DNA from: CAYJXJ01 sp964374095
GTDB lineage: Bacteria > Elusimicrobiota > Elusimicrobia > UBA1565 > UBA9628
NCBI GenBank assembly: GCA_964374095.1
Contig: CAYJXJ010000059.1
Coordinates: forward strand, 1 to 24,278
Reading direction: 5' to 3'
DNA length: 24,278 bases
Part shown: positions 14,799 through 21,674 of the stretch, in pieces
Numbering within the stretch: position 1 is the first letter of the stretch
Layout: each line of letters begins with the position of its first letter
Notes under the pieces: generated by a model
Seen by the model: only the letters and a program-made list of their open reading frames with translations
Databases searched by the model: none
What the model was told of the DNA's origin: nothing
Translations under genes and position numbers: made by a program

Positions 14799-14832
14799 TT
14801 GACCGCCCGCGCCAAAACGGGCACAATGGGCC
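14799..14832 (+). promoter_or_regulatory. promoter of the LolA-like/ABC/barrel operon, apparently leaderless
   Basis: TTGACC (14799-14804) and CACAAT (14822-14827, 4/6 match) are separated by 17 bp. Only 5 nt lie between the -10 and the GTG at 14833. A short dyad (GCGGT-TTG-ACCGC, 14794-14806) overlaps the -35 and could be an operator. The two divergent promoters share a 79-bp intergenic region. Confidence 0.55.
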
Positions 14833-15621
14833 GTGTTTGTCTCCGGCGCCGTGCTCAGTCTCGCGCTGTCGGCGTCGGCGGAACTCAGCCTCGGCGAGCT
14901 CGTGGACCGGGCCAACAAATCCCTACGGGGAGACTCCAGCCACGGCCGCCTGACCATGACCATCGTGACGCCCTCCTGGGAGCGCAACCTGGAAGTGGAG
15001 GGTTGGAACCTCGGCCGCCAAATGGCCTTCATCCAAGTCCATTCCCCGGCCAAGGACAAGGGAAACACCACCCTGCGCCGCAAGACCGAGATGTGGCTCT
15101 GGATGCCCCGGGTCGAACGGGTCGTGAAGATCCCGGCCGCCATGATGCACTCCGCCTGGCAGGGGTCGGACTTTACCTACGAGGACATCGTGAAGGCCGA
15201 CTCCGTGGTCAAGGACTACGACCATAAGCTCCTGAAGAAAACCCGGGAGGACGTCGCGGCCGAGGAAGCCCGCCGCCTGGGCCTGAAATCTCCCTCGCGA
15301 ATCGTGTATGAGATTGAAGGCATGCCCAAGCCCGACGCCCCGGTGGTGTGGGGCCGGGTCGTCCTGCGCGTCGGGGTCTACGATGACGACGAGATCCTGC
15401 CCCTCGGCGAGGAGGATTTCAGCGAGCGGGGCGAACTCATCCGGACCATCAGTTTCTCCAACCTCCGACGCATGGGCGGGCGCCTTCTGCCGACGGTGAT
15501 GCAGTGCCGGCCCGCCAAGAAGCCGGGCCAGAGCACCCGGGTCCAATACCGGCACCTCGAGTTCGACGTGCCCCTCACCGATTCGTTCTTCAGCCTCTCG
15601 AGGCTTCAGAAGGGACGCTGA
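14833..15621 (+). CDS. LolA-like outer-membrane lipoprotein-sorting family periplasmic carrier
   Basis: The 262-aa protein has a signal peptide (MFVSGAVLSLALSASA-EL) and matches the LolA-like family annotated as outer membrane lipoprotein-sorting protein (PF17131 type). Seen are the GRLTMTIVTP start, KDKGNTTLRRKTEMWLWMPR, RVVKIPAAMMHSAWQGSDFT and DIVKADSVVKDYDHKLL. LolA-fold proteins bind acyl chains in a half-barrel; the cargo here is unknown and may be a lipid rather than a lipoprotein. It is the first gene of a four-gene operon and ends 1 nt before the permease start. The GTG at 14833 is the only start that keeps the whole signal peptide, and the promoter -10 lies 5 nt upstream. Confidence 0.85.
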   Translation: MFVSGAVLSLALSASAELSLGELVDRANKSLRGDSSHGRLTMTIVTPSWERNLEVEGWNLGRQMAFIQVHSPAKDKGNTTLRRKTEMWLWMPRVERVVKIPAAMMHSAWQGSDFTYEDIVKADSVVKDYDHKLLKKTREDVAAEEARRLGLKSPSRIVYEIEGMPKPDAPVVWGRVVLRVGVYDDDEILPLGEEDFSERGELIRTISFSNLRRMGGRLLPTVMQCRPAKKPGQSTRVQYRHLEFDVPLTDSFFSLSRLQKGR

Positions 15622-15622
15622 G

Positions 15623-16849
15623 TTGCCGCGACTCGCTTGGCGCAATGTCTGGCGCAACCGCCGCCGGAGCCTCATCACGGTCAGTTCCATGGCCACCGGT
15701 CTGGCCGCGATCATGTTCGGCCAAAGCCTGATCAAAACCCTCCAGGGCCAGCTCATCGAAAAGGCCACGGGCTCGATCACGGGCCATATCCAGGTTCAGA
15801 ACCGCCATATCAAGGAGTACAAGTTCCCGGACCGCTACGTGGAGGACCCCGGACCGCCCGCCGCGGCGCTCTCGGGGCACCCGGACATATTCGCCTGGGG
15901 GCGCCGCATCACCATCACGGGCCTGGTCTCCTCGCCGACGGGTTCGGTGGGAGTGCTCATCTGCGCCGTTGAGCCGACGCTTGAGCCCAAGATCACGACC
16001 ATGGCCTCCTACATCACCCGCGGGGATTTCCTCCTCTCCCACCGCAAGGGCATCGTCATGGGCGAGAAGCTCGCCCAAAGGCTCGATCTCAAGCTCGGCG
16101 AGAAGGCCGTGATCATGGCCCAGGCTTCGGACGGCAGCATGGGGGCCGAGGCCCTCCGGCTGACGGGGGTCTATCGGACCGGCTCGACCTCCTTCGACGG
16201 GCAGATAGTCTATGTCCCGCTCGATGCGGCCCAGGAGATGCTCGTGGTCGGCAAGCGGGTCAACCAGCTCGTCGCCCGCCTCAAGGACGTGGGGGACGCC
16301 GACCAGGTGAAGCGCGATCTGGCCGAGGCGCTGGGATCGCAGGGCGCGGGCGCCGCCGTGCAGGTGCTGAGCTGGAAGGACGTCGACCACGAAATACTGG
16401 CGATCCAGAGATTCCAGGATGCCCTGCTCACGGTCGTGCTCATCATCGTCTTTCTGATCGTGGCCCTCGGGGTGCTCAACACCATGCTGATGAGCCTCTT
16501 CGAGCGGGTGCGGGAGTTCGGCGTGCTCATGGCCATCGGCGCCCGGCCCGCCTGGGTCCTGCGCCTCGTGCTGGCCGAGTCGGCCGCCCTGGGCCTGGTG
16601 GGCGCGGTGCTGGGCCTAGCCCTGGGCAGCGCGCTTATCGCCTACTTCGGCCGCAACGGACTCCATCTTCCCGTCGGAGAAGCCCTCGCCTATTTCATTC
16701 CCTTTCCGTCCGTGCTCTACCTGCAGCCATCGTGGAAGTCGCACGTCGTGGCGACGGCTTCGGTCCTGGTCACGAGCTTGCTCGCGGCCCTGCCGCCGGC
16801 GCTGCGCGCCTGCCGGCTGCGGCCCGCGGAGGCCCTGCGCCATGTCTGA
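15623..16849 (+). CDS. FtsX-family ABC transporter permease (LolC/E- or MacB-like)
   Basis: The 408-aa protein has the FtsX/MacB topology: a basic start (MPRLAWRNVWRNRRRS) and first membrane helix (~16-38), a periplasmic domain to ~270, then helices at about 272-300, 320-348 and 372-395. The cytoplasmic loop after the second helix contains the family motif FERVREFGVLMAIGARP, and the end has the A-C-R-L-R-P-A-E-A-L-R coupling tail. Such permeases are mechanotransmitters that extract lipids or lipoproteins from the inner membrane or power periplasmic partners, rather than channels. It starts with TTG (AAGGGA at 15610-15615 region upstream), 1 nt after the carrier stop, and overlaps the ATPase start by 8 nt. 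Confidence 0.9.
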   Translation: MPRLAWRNVWRNRRRSLITVSSMATGLAAIMFGQSLIKTLQGQLIEKATGSITGHIQVQNRHIKEYKFPDRYVEDPGPPAAALSGHPDIFAWGRRITITGLVSSPTGSVGVLICAVEPTLEPKITTMASYITRGDFLLSHRKGIVMGEKLAQRLDLKLGEKAVIMAQASDGSMGAEALRLTGVYRTGSTSFDGQIVYVPLDAAQEMLVVGKRVNQLVARLKDVGDADQVKRDLAEALGSQGAGAAVQVLSWKDVDHEILAIQRFQDALLTVVLIIVFLIVALGVLNTMLMSLFERVREFGVLMAIGARPAWVLRLVLAESAALGLVGAVLGLALGSALIAYFGRNGLHLPVGEALAYFIPFPSVLYLQPSWKSHVVATASVLVTSLLAALPPALRACRLRPAEALRHV

Positions 16850-17525
16850 GGCCAAGGCTCCCCTGGTCTGCGCGCATCACGTCACCAAGGTCTACGACCA
16901 CGCCTCCAAGGTCGCGGCCCTCAGCGAGCTGTCGGTCTCCTTCGAGTCCGGGGAGTTCTCGGCCATCGCCGGGCCTTCCGGCTCGGGCAAGTCGACCCTG
17001 CTCAACATCATCGGCACCCTGGACCGGCCCACGCACGGCGAGGTGCGCTACGGGCAACGCAAGGTCTCGCATCTCGGTGCCGAGGAGTTGGCGGATTTTC
17101 GCCTGCGGTCGCTGGGATTCGTCTTTCAGGCCTTCAACCTCATCCCGGTTCTGACGGCGCTTGAGAATGTCGAGTACCCGCTCGTCCTGCAGGGCGCGGC
17201 CGCGGGAGAAAGACGCGCCCGGGCCGCGGAGGCCCTCAAGAGCGTGGGTCTCGAGGCGATGGCGAACCGCCGCCCCGACCAGCTCTCCGGCGGCCAGCAG
17301 CAGCGCGTGGCCGTGGCGCGCTCGATCATCCATCGGCCGGTGCTCGTTCTGGCCGATGAGCCCACGGCCAACCTCGACTCCAAGACCGCCGCGGCCCTGC
17401 TCGACCTCATGGAGGGGCTCAACCGCGACCGTGGGATCACGTTCTTGTTCTCCAGCCACGATCCCGCGGTCCTTAGCCGCGCGCGGCGCGTGGTGCACCT
17501 GCGCGACGGCCGCCTGGCCCCGTGA
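16842..17525 (+). CDS. ABC transporter ATP-binding protein (LolD/MacB type)
   Basis: The 227-aa ATPase has every ABC motif: Walker A GPSGSGKST (residues 44-52), Q-loop FVFQAFNLIPVLTALENV, signature LSGGQQQRVAVARS near 148, Walker B VLVLADEPTANLD with catalytic Glu173, and the switch His in SSHDP. The wording N-L-I-P-V-L-T-A-L-E-N-V and D-E-P-T-A-N-L-D is typical of the LolD/FtsE/MacB group that drives FtsX-type permeases, so it is the partner of the preceding gene. The start ATG lies inside the end of the permease gene (8-nt overlap) and its TGA overlaps the next GTG (GTGA). Confidence 0.95.
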   Translation: MSEAKAPLVCAHHVTKVYDHASKVAALSELSVSFESGEFSAIAGPSGSGKSTLLNIIGTLDRPTHGEVRYGQRKVSHLGAEELADFRLRSLGFVFQAFNLIPVLTALENVEYPLVLQGAAAGERRARAAEALKSVGLEAMANRRPDQLSGGQQQRVAVARSIIHRPVLVLADEPTANLDSKTAAALLDLMEGLNRDRGITFLFSSHDPAVLSRARRVVHLRDGRLAP

Positions 17526-18667
17526 CCTCCTGGGCCCTGGCCCTGGCCCTGCTGCGGCCGGCCCACGCCGCCGCCAAGAAAATCGAGGCCTCCGGCACCG
17601 TCAAGGAGCTCTGGCAGTACTCGCGTTCGGCGGCGAACCGCCGTCCCTACTTCCTCAACACGGCCCGCGCGCGCCTGACCCTGGACGCCTCCGCCGGGAT
17701 CGCGCGCGCCCACGCCGAGTACGACCACGAGCTCCTCGCCGGCTCCTACTTCCGGACGCGCGAACACGGCCTGACGGGCTCGGGCGATCCTCCGACATGG
17801 CTGGAACCCGGCGCCGAGATCAGCACCGGCGACACCTCCCTCTGGCGCCACCGCCTGCACCGCGGCTGGGCCGGCATCGACACCGGCCCCACGGCCGTCC
17901 GCTTCGGCCGCCAGCGCCTCGCCTGGGGGGTCGGCAAGCTCTGGAATCCGACCGACGTCTTGACGCCCTACCGGCCCAACGCGATCGAACGGGACGAGCC
18001 CCCGGGAGTCGACGCCCTGACCCTCCGACAGGAGCTGGGGGAGTTGGCGCAGGGAGAACTGGCCTGGGCCCCGGAGAACCGCTGGCCCCGGCACTCCCTG
18101 TTGGGGCGGCTCAAATGGAACTGGCGCTCGGTCGACCTCGCCATCATGGGGGGAAAGACCCCGGTCTCCTCGGCGAGCTTCGTGGCGGGGGGAGAAGCGG
18201 CCGGGGCGCTCGCGCAGGGAACTCTCCGCGGCGAGTGGACCTACGCCGATCCGCGCCATGCCCGGCCGGCGTGGAAGCTCGCCGCGGGCTATGACTACAC
18301 TTTCGCCGGCCGGCCGGGCTTGCTTAAGGACCTAGCCGTCAGCATCGAATACCACCATAACGGCGCCGGGACCACCGGCGTCTTTCGTTACGACCCCGGC
18401 CGGCTCCTGTCGGGTCGCGAAGTCGCCCTCGCCAAGGACTACGCCGGGCTGACCTTGTCGAAGGACCTCCACCCCCTGGTCAAGCTCGAATGGACGACGG
18501 TCGCCAATCTCGATGACGCGAGCAGCTTCACCGCCCCGGCTCTGGTATGGAACGCCCTCAAGGACCTCCATCTCACCGCCGGGTTCCAACGATTCTCCGG
18601 GGCCCGCCGCACCGAATTCGGCCGCGTCCCCAACCTCGGCTTCCTACAGGCGCAATACTTCTTTTGA
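17522..18667 (+). CDS. outer-membrane beta-barrel protein of the ABC/LolA-like operon
   Basis: The 381-aa protein starts with a signal peptide (MTSWALALALLRPAHA-AA) and consists of alternating-residue amphipathic strands (ARAHAEYDHELLAG, WAGIDTGPTAVRFGRQRLAW, LKWNWRSVDLAIMGGK, LAAGYDYTF) ending in QAQYFF; a C-terminal aromatic is the usual signal for barrel assembly. The stretch FGRQRLAWGVGKLWNPTDVL recalls the R-Q-x-x-x-W-G and N-P-x-D pattern of DUF1302-like barrels. Its GTG start overlaps the ATPase stop by 4 nt, so it is made with the carrier and transporter and is likely their outer-membrane endpoint. The cargo is unknown. Confidence 0.75.
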   Translation: MTSWALALALLRPAHAAAKKIEASGTVKELWQYSRSAANRRPYFLNTARARLTLDASAGIARAHAEYDHELLAGSYFRTREHGLTGSGDPPTWLEPGAEISTGDTSLWRHRLHRGWAGIDTGPTAVRFGRQRLAWGVGKLWNPTDVLTPYRPNAIERDEPPGVDALTLRQELGELAQGELAWAPENRWPRHSLLGRLKWNWRSVDLAIMGGKTPVSSASFVAGGEAAGALAQGTLRGEWTYADPRHARPAWKLAAGYDYTFAGRPGLLKDLAVSIEYHHNGAGTTGVFRYDPGRLLSGREVALAKDYAGLTLSKDLHPLVKLEWTTVANLDDASSFTAPALVWNALKDLHLTAGFQRFSGARRTEFGRVPNLGFLQAQYFF

Positions 18668-18675
18668 AAACCCCC

Positions 18676-18706
18676 GGCCGCGTCGCCCTATTGCGGCCCT
18701 TTCTTC
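18676..18706 (+). terminator. weak terminator-like hairpin after the barrel gene
   Basis: GGCCGC (18676-18681) pairs with GCGGCC (18693-18698) across an 11-nt loop and is followed by CTTTCTTC. The stem is short and the pyrimidine tract imperfect. It overlaps the end of the convergent 115-aa gene. Confidence 0.25.
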
Positions 18707-19035
18707 AGAGCCTTCTCGAGGACCTCGCGGATGCGGTCGCGCTGAGGCGCCTCCGAAGCCTGTTCCTTTCGGCGCGCTTCCCGGGCGTGGAACTCTTTCC
18801 ACTCCTCACTCATGGCCGCCACGACCTGCTCGGCGGTCTTTCCCATGGCCGGACCCCAGGCGGCGCGAATCTTGTCCTTCAGGATCTCCACGCGCAACTC
18901 CTCGAGGGCGCGCCAGAACGCCCGCTCCCAAAGTTGCGTCGTATGGTCGAGATGATCTTCCGCCTGGGACTCCCCGGCTCCCGCGCCTCCCCTCTCGCCT
19001 TCGTAACCCGGCTGGCCTTCCTGAGCTCGTTGCAT
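18688..19035 (-). CDS. small charged, largely helical protein, unknown
   Basis: The 115-aa protein has a polar, Gly/Glu-rich start (QEGQPGYEGERGGAGAGES) and then a predicted all-helical region: HTTQLWERAFWRALEELRVE, ILKDKIRAAWGPAMGKTAEQ, EEWKEFHAREARRKEQASEA, REVLEKALKKGPQ. It has no signal peptide or membrane segment and no family I recognise. The ATG at 19035 is supported by AAGGGGG about 5 nt upstream on the minus strand. It converges with the barrel gene and diverges from the LysM-FecR gene. Heavy Glu/Lys/Arg/Ala content suggests a coiled-coil or a DNA/RNA-associated protein, but no function can be given. Confidence 0.6.
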   Translation of the reverse strand: MQRAQEGQPGYEGERGGAGAGESQAEDHLDHTTQLWERAFWRALEELRVEILKDKIRAAWGPAMGKTAEQVVAAMSEEWKEFHAREARRKEQASEAPQRDRIREVLEKALKKGPQ

Positions 19036-19215
19036 GAAAACCCCCTTGCCTACCCAACAGTTTATCCCCGCGCGGCCCGAATATCAAGGCTTGGGGGCGC
19101 CGGGGCGGCTTGTCCCCGTGGGCTGCTGCGTCCGGACATCCGATGGGCCGGGAATCTTTCGGACCGCCTCACGTCAAGGATTCCCCCCGGCCATTTTTCC
19201 ATAACAGAAATGTGA

Positions 19216-19243
19216 TATACATGGCCGTATCAAGGGGACCCGG
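19216..19243 (+). promoter_or_regulatory. -10-like element and ribosome binding site of the LysM-FecR gene
   Basis: In an A/T-rich patch that stands out from its surroundings, TATACA (19216-19221) is a candidate -10; no clear -35 is seen. AAGGGGA (19232-19238) lies 5 nt before the GTG at 19244 and is a good Shine-Dalgarno, which supports that start. The rest of the 19036-19243 divergent spacer shows nothing further. Confidence 0.35.
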
Positions 19244-20659
19244 GTGACAACCTCCGTACGACGGTTGGGGCCGCCGGCGCTCGCGCTGATGGCGGGGCTT
19301 TGCCTATTCCAGGCGCCGGCCGACACAGCGGCCGAGAGCGCCGATTTCCAGCCCGTGGTGGTCAAGCCCGGCGACACCCTGTGGGCCATCGCCAACACCT
19401 GGCTCAAGGACCCCGCGCGCTGGGATGAGATCCTCAAGCACAACACGCAGCTCCCGTCCCGCGACCCCACGGTGGCCCTTCCGGGAATGACCCTGCGGGT
19501 TCCGGTGCGCCTGATCAAGGAGGACTTGCGGGCCGCGTTCCTCGTGCACCGGCGAAATGATGTCCTCTACCGGCGCAAGGAGACGGCCGACTGGAAGGCG
19601 GCGCGCGAAAAGATGGACCTCTACCGCGACGACGTGATCCGAACGCTCGAGGACTCCGTGGCGCGCGTCAACTTCGTCGACCAAGGCACCCTGCAGGTCG
19701 ATGAGAACTCCATGGCCATCATCCGCCCGGGCCAGAAAGACACCGACGTGGACCTGCGCAGCGGCGGGGTCTTCGTCGGGCGGGCGCGCGTGACGACCGC
19801 CTCGGCGCGCATCATCCCCAAAACCCCCGACACCAAGTACTCGGCCCGCGTCCGCCAGGACCTCTCGACCTTGGTCGAGGTCTTCAAGGGAAAGGCCGAG
19901 GTCGAAGCGGAGGGAAAGAAGGTCGAAGTCGCCGAGGGCTTCCGGACCCAGGTGCGGCTGGCCCAGGCCCCGGAGGCGCCCCGGCGCATCCCCAATCTCC
20001 CCGAGTTCTACGCCCGAGCCGCCGAATTCGAGGGGAACCTCGGCCCGGTCCGGGCTCGGGCGGGCCTCACCTCCGCCGCGCCGGGTCCTGGCTCCGCTCC
20101 GGGCGCCGAGCTCACGGCCGCGGCCCGCATCGAGGATATCCGCGTCGAGGTGGAGAGGATCAAGATCGGCGAACCCATCTCCGGCTACCGGGTGCAGTTC
20201 TCCCGCGATCCCGACTTCGCCCGCTCGGTCTTCGACCGGGTCTACGAGGCGGACATTCCGGTTAGGGCCCAGGACATCCAGATCGCTCCCGGGCGCTATT
20301 GGGTGCGGATCGCCCCGGTCGACCTGCTCGGCACCCAGGGCAAGTTCCGCGCGGCCAAACTCTACATCCTAGGCGCCTCCACGCTGACGGCGGTCCGCGA
20401 GTACAAATCCGGGGTCCTGCTCATCCGGCCCGCCCAGGACGAGGTGGTGTTTCAGCCCTTGTTCCGGGTCATCGGACGCGCGCGCGCGGGCCTAAGCCTC
20501 ATGGTCAACGGCCGCGCGGTGAGAGTCGACGGCGAGAACAATTTCTCCTCGGTCGTCACGCTCTCCCCCGGCGAGAACGCGGTCCGGGTGACGACCATCG
20601 ACGCGGAAGGCAACACGGACTTCATCCAGCGCTTCGTCACCTACCAGCCTTCGCGGTAG
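19244..20659 (+). CDS. exported LysM-FecR domain protein with Ig-like C-terminal domains
   Basis: The 471-aa protein has a signal peptide (hydrophobic ALALMAGLCLFQAPADTAA), a LysM domain at ~37-87 (VVKPGDTLWAIANTWLKDPA, LPGMTLRVPV), a FecR-like domain at ~100-245 (DLRSGGVFVGRARV, STLVEVFKGKAEVEAEGKKV), a fibronectin/Ig-like domain at ~310-380 (GYRVQFSRDPDFARSVFDR, PGRYWVRIAPVDLLGTQGKF) and a final Ig-like domain (VNGRAVRVDGENNFSSVVTL, PGENAVRVTTIDAEGN). LysM binds peptidoglycan glycans, so it is probably anchored to the wall in the periplasm. It is a paralogue of 5729-6910, which lacks LysM. GTG start with AAGGGGA upstream. Its last 23 nt overlap the convergent aminopeptidase gene. Confidence 0.85.
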   Translation: MTTSVRRLGPPALALMAGLCLFQAPADTAAESADFQPVVVKPGDTLWAIANTWLKDPARWDEILKHNTQLPSRDPTVALPGMTLRVPVRLIKEDLRAAFLVHRRNDVLYRRKETADWKAAREKMDLYRDDVIRTLEDSVARVNFVDQGTLQVDENSMAIIRPGQKDTDVDLRSGGVFVGRARVTTASARIIPKTPDTKYSARVRQDLSTLVEVFKGKAEVEAEGKKVEVAEGFRTQVRLAQAPEAPRRIPNLPEFYARAAEFEGNLGPVRARAGLTSAAPGPGSAPGAELTAAARIEDIRVEVERIKIGEPISGYRVQFSRDPDFARSVFDRVYEADIPVRAQDIQIAPGRYWVRIAPVDLLGTQGKFRAAKLYILGASTLTAVREYKSGVLLIRPAQDEVVFQPLFRVIGRARAGLSLMVNGRAVRVDGENNFSSVVTLSPGENAVRVTTIDAEGNTDFIQRFVTYQPSR

Positions 20660-21674
20660 CGCGCAGCCTGGAGAGGAGGGCCTTGAGGGCCGCGCGCGGC
20701 CGACGGGGGTCCAGTTCATTGAATATCCTCACCGCGCAAGGCCAGTCCCGGCGGCACCACCGGTACACCTGATCGAAATCACCGAGCTCCTTGCGGTAGG
20801 TTTGATGGGCCGTGATGAAGGCGTTGTTGACCGGGCCGGAGTCCCTCCCCAAGGCCTTCGATAATTTTTGGCGGCCCCGGTCGAACAGCGCGATCCTTTC
20901 CCTAAGCTTCTCATCCTCGGTCAGCGTTCCGGAATAGAGGGCCTCCAACCGGCCGGTCAGCTCGCCGAGGGCCGCGTCGAAGCGGCTGGACGACGCCAGC
21001 CCGCGGTCGAACTCGGCCAGTTCCGGTGATCCGGGACCGAACCGGCTCTCCAGGAAGTCCCGCCCGCCTTGCTCCCCGACGAAGGTGGCCAACGCCTCGG
21101 AGAACCCCACCTCCCCGCGGAAGAACAACGTCCCATGGGCCAGTTCGTGGATCACGAGCGAGGCCAACTCCCCCGCGGGGTAGGCCAGCGTCGGCGACGG
21201 GAGGGGGTCCGAGAACCACATCGGGGTATTATAGGCCGACACCCCGGAGACATGGGCGTCCCACCCGCGGCGTTCAAGCCGTCGGGCTTCCCGGTTGGCG
21301 TCGGCTTCCTTGAAGTGGCCCTGGTACGGCACCCGGCCGATAAAAGGGAACCACCACTCATGGGCCGCGAGCTTTGTTCGGGCGGAGCCGCTGACCAGCC
21401 AGGTGACATGCGGCCGCTGGATCATCGACACCGTTGAAAAATCCGGGGTGGGCTTGAGTCCCATCCGGGAGAAGGCGAACTCCCGCGCCGCGACGAGGAG
21501 GCGCAGCTTCCCCTTGAGCTCCGGCGACAAGGCGGGACGCTCCAAGAGCGCCGAGATCTTTTCGCGGCGGGCCAGGAGGTCGGCGTGACCGACCGCCGAT
21601 TTCAGGACATAAACCGGGGAGCATCCTCCGAGAAAGCCGGCCGCCAGGACCGACGCGAGGCCGCGTCGGATCAC
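20637..21674 (-). CDS. predicted aminopeptidase lipoprotein (PF10023/COG4324 type)
   Basis: The 345-aa protein is a zinc metallopeptidase of the little-studied family annotated as putative aminopeptidase. It begins with a lipoprotein signal (RRGLASVLAAGFLGGC) with lipidated Cys18. Family landmarks are AHEWWFPFIGRVPYQGHF, DAHVSGVSAYNTPMWFSDP, and the zinc motif VIHELAHGTLF (His176, Glu177, His180) followed by GEVGFSEALATFVGEQG, where Glu193 is a likely further ligand. It is probably tethered to the periplasmic face of a membrane. The GTG at 21674 overlaps the ispG TGA (GTGA) and gives a textbook lipoprotein signal; the frame open to 22724 is shadow of ispG. The coupling to ispG is unusual, as no functional link is known. 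Confidence 0.88.
   Translation of the reverse strand: MIRRGLASVLAAGFLGGCSPVYVLKSAVGHADLLARREKISALLERPALSPELKGKLRLLVAAREFAFSRMGLKPTPDFSTVSMIQRPHVTWLVSGSARTKLAAHEWWFPFIGRVPYQGHFKEADANREARRLERRGWDAHVSGVSAYNTPMWFSDPLPSPTLAYPAGELASLVIHELAHGTLFFRGEVGFSEALATFVGEQGGRDFLESRFGPGSPELAEFDRGLASSSRFDAALGELTGRLEALYSGTLTEDEKLRERIALFDRGRQKLSKALGRDSGPVNNAFITAHQTYRKELGDFDQVYRWCRRDWPCAVRIFNELDPRRPRAALKALLSRLRATAKAGR

Noticed and set aside
14754..15143. N-terminal extension of the DUF218 protein to 15143
   Set aside because: It would overlap the LolA-like gene on the other strand and bury the membrane anchor internally; the ATG at 14753 has a promoter directly upstream.
19244..20659. FecR domain taken as an iron-citrate anti-sigma regulator
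   Set aside because: There is no sigma factor or TonB receptor nearby, no anti-sigma helix, and a LysM domain plus signal peptide point to an envelope protein.
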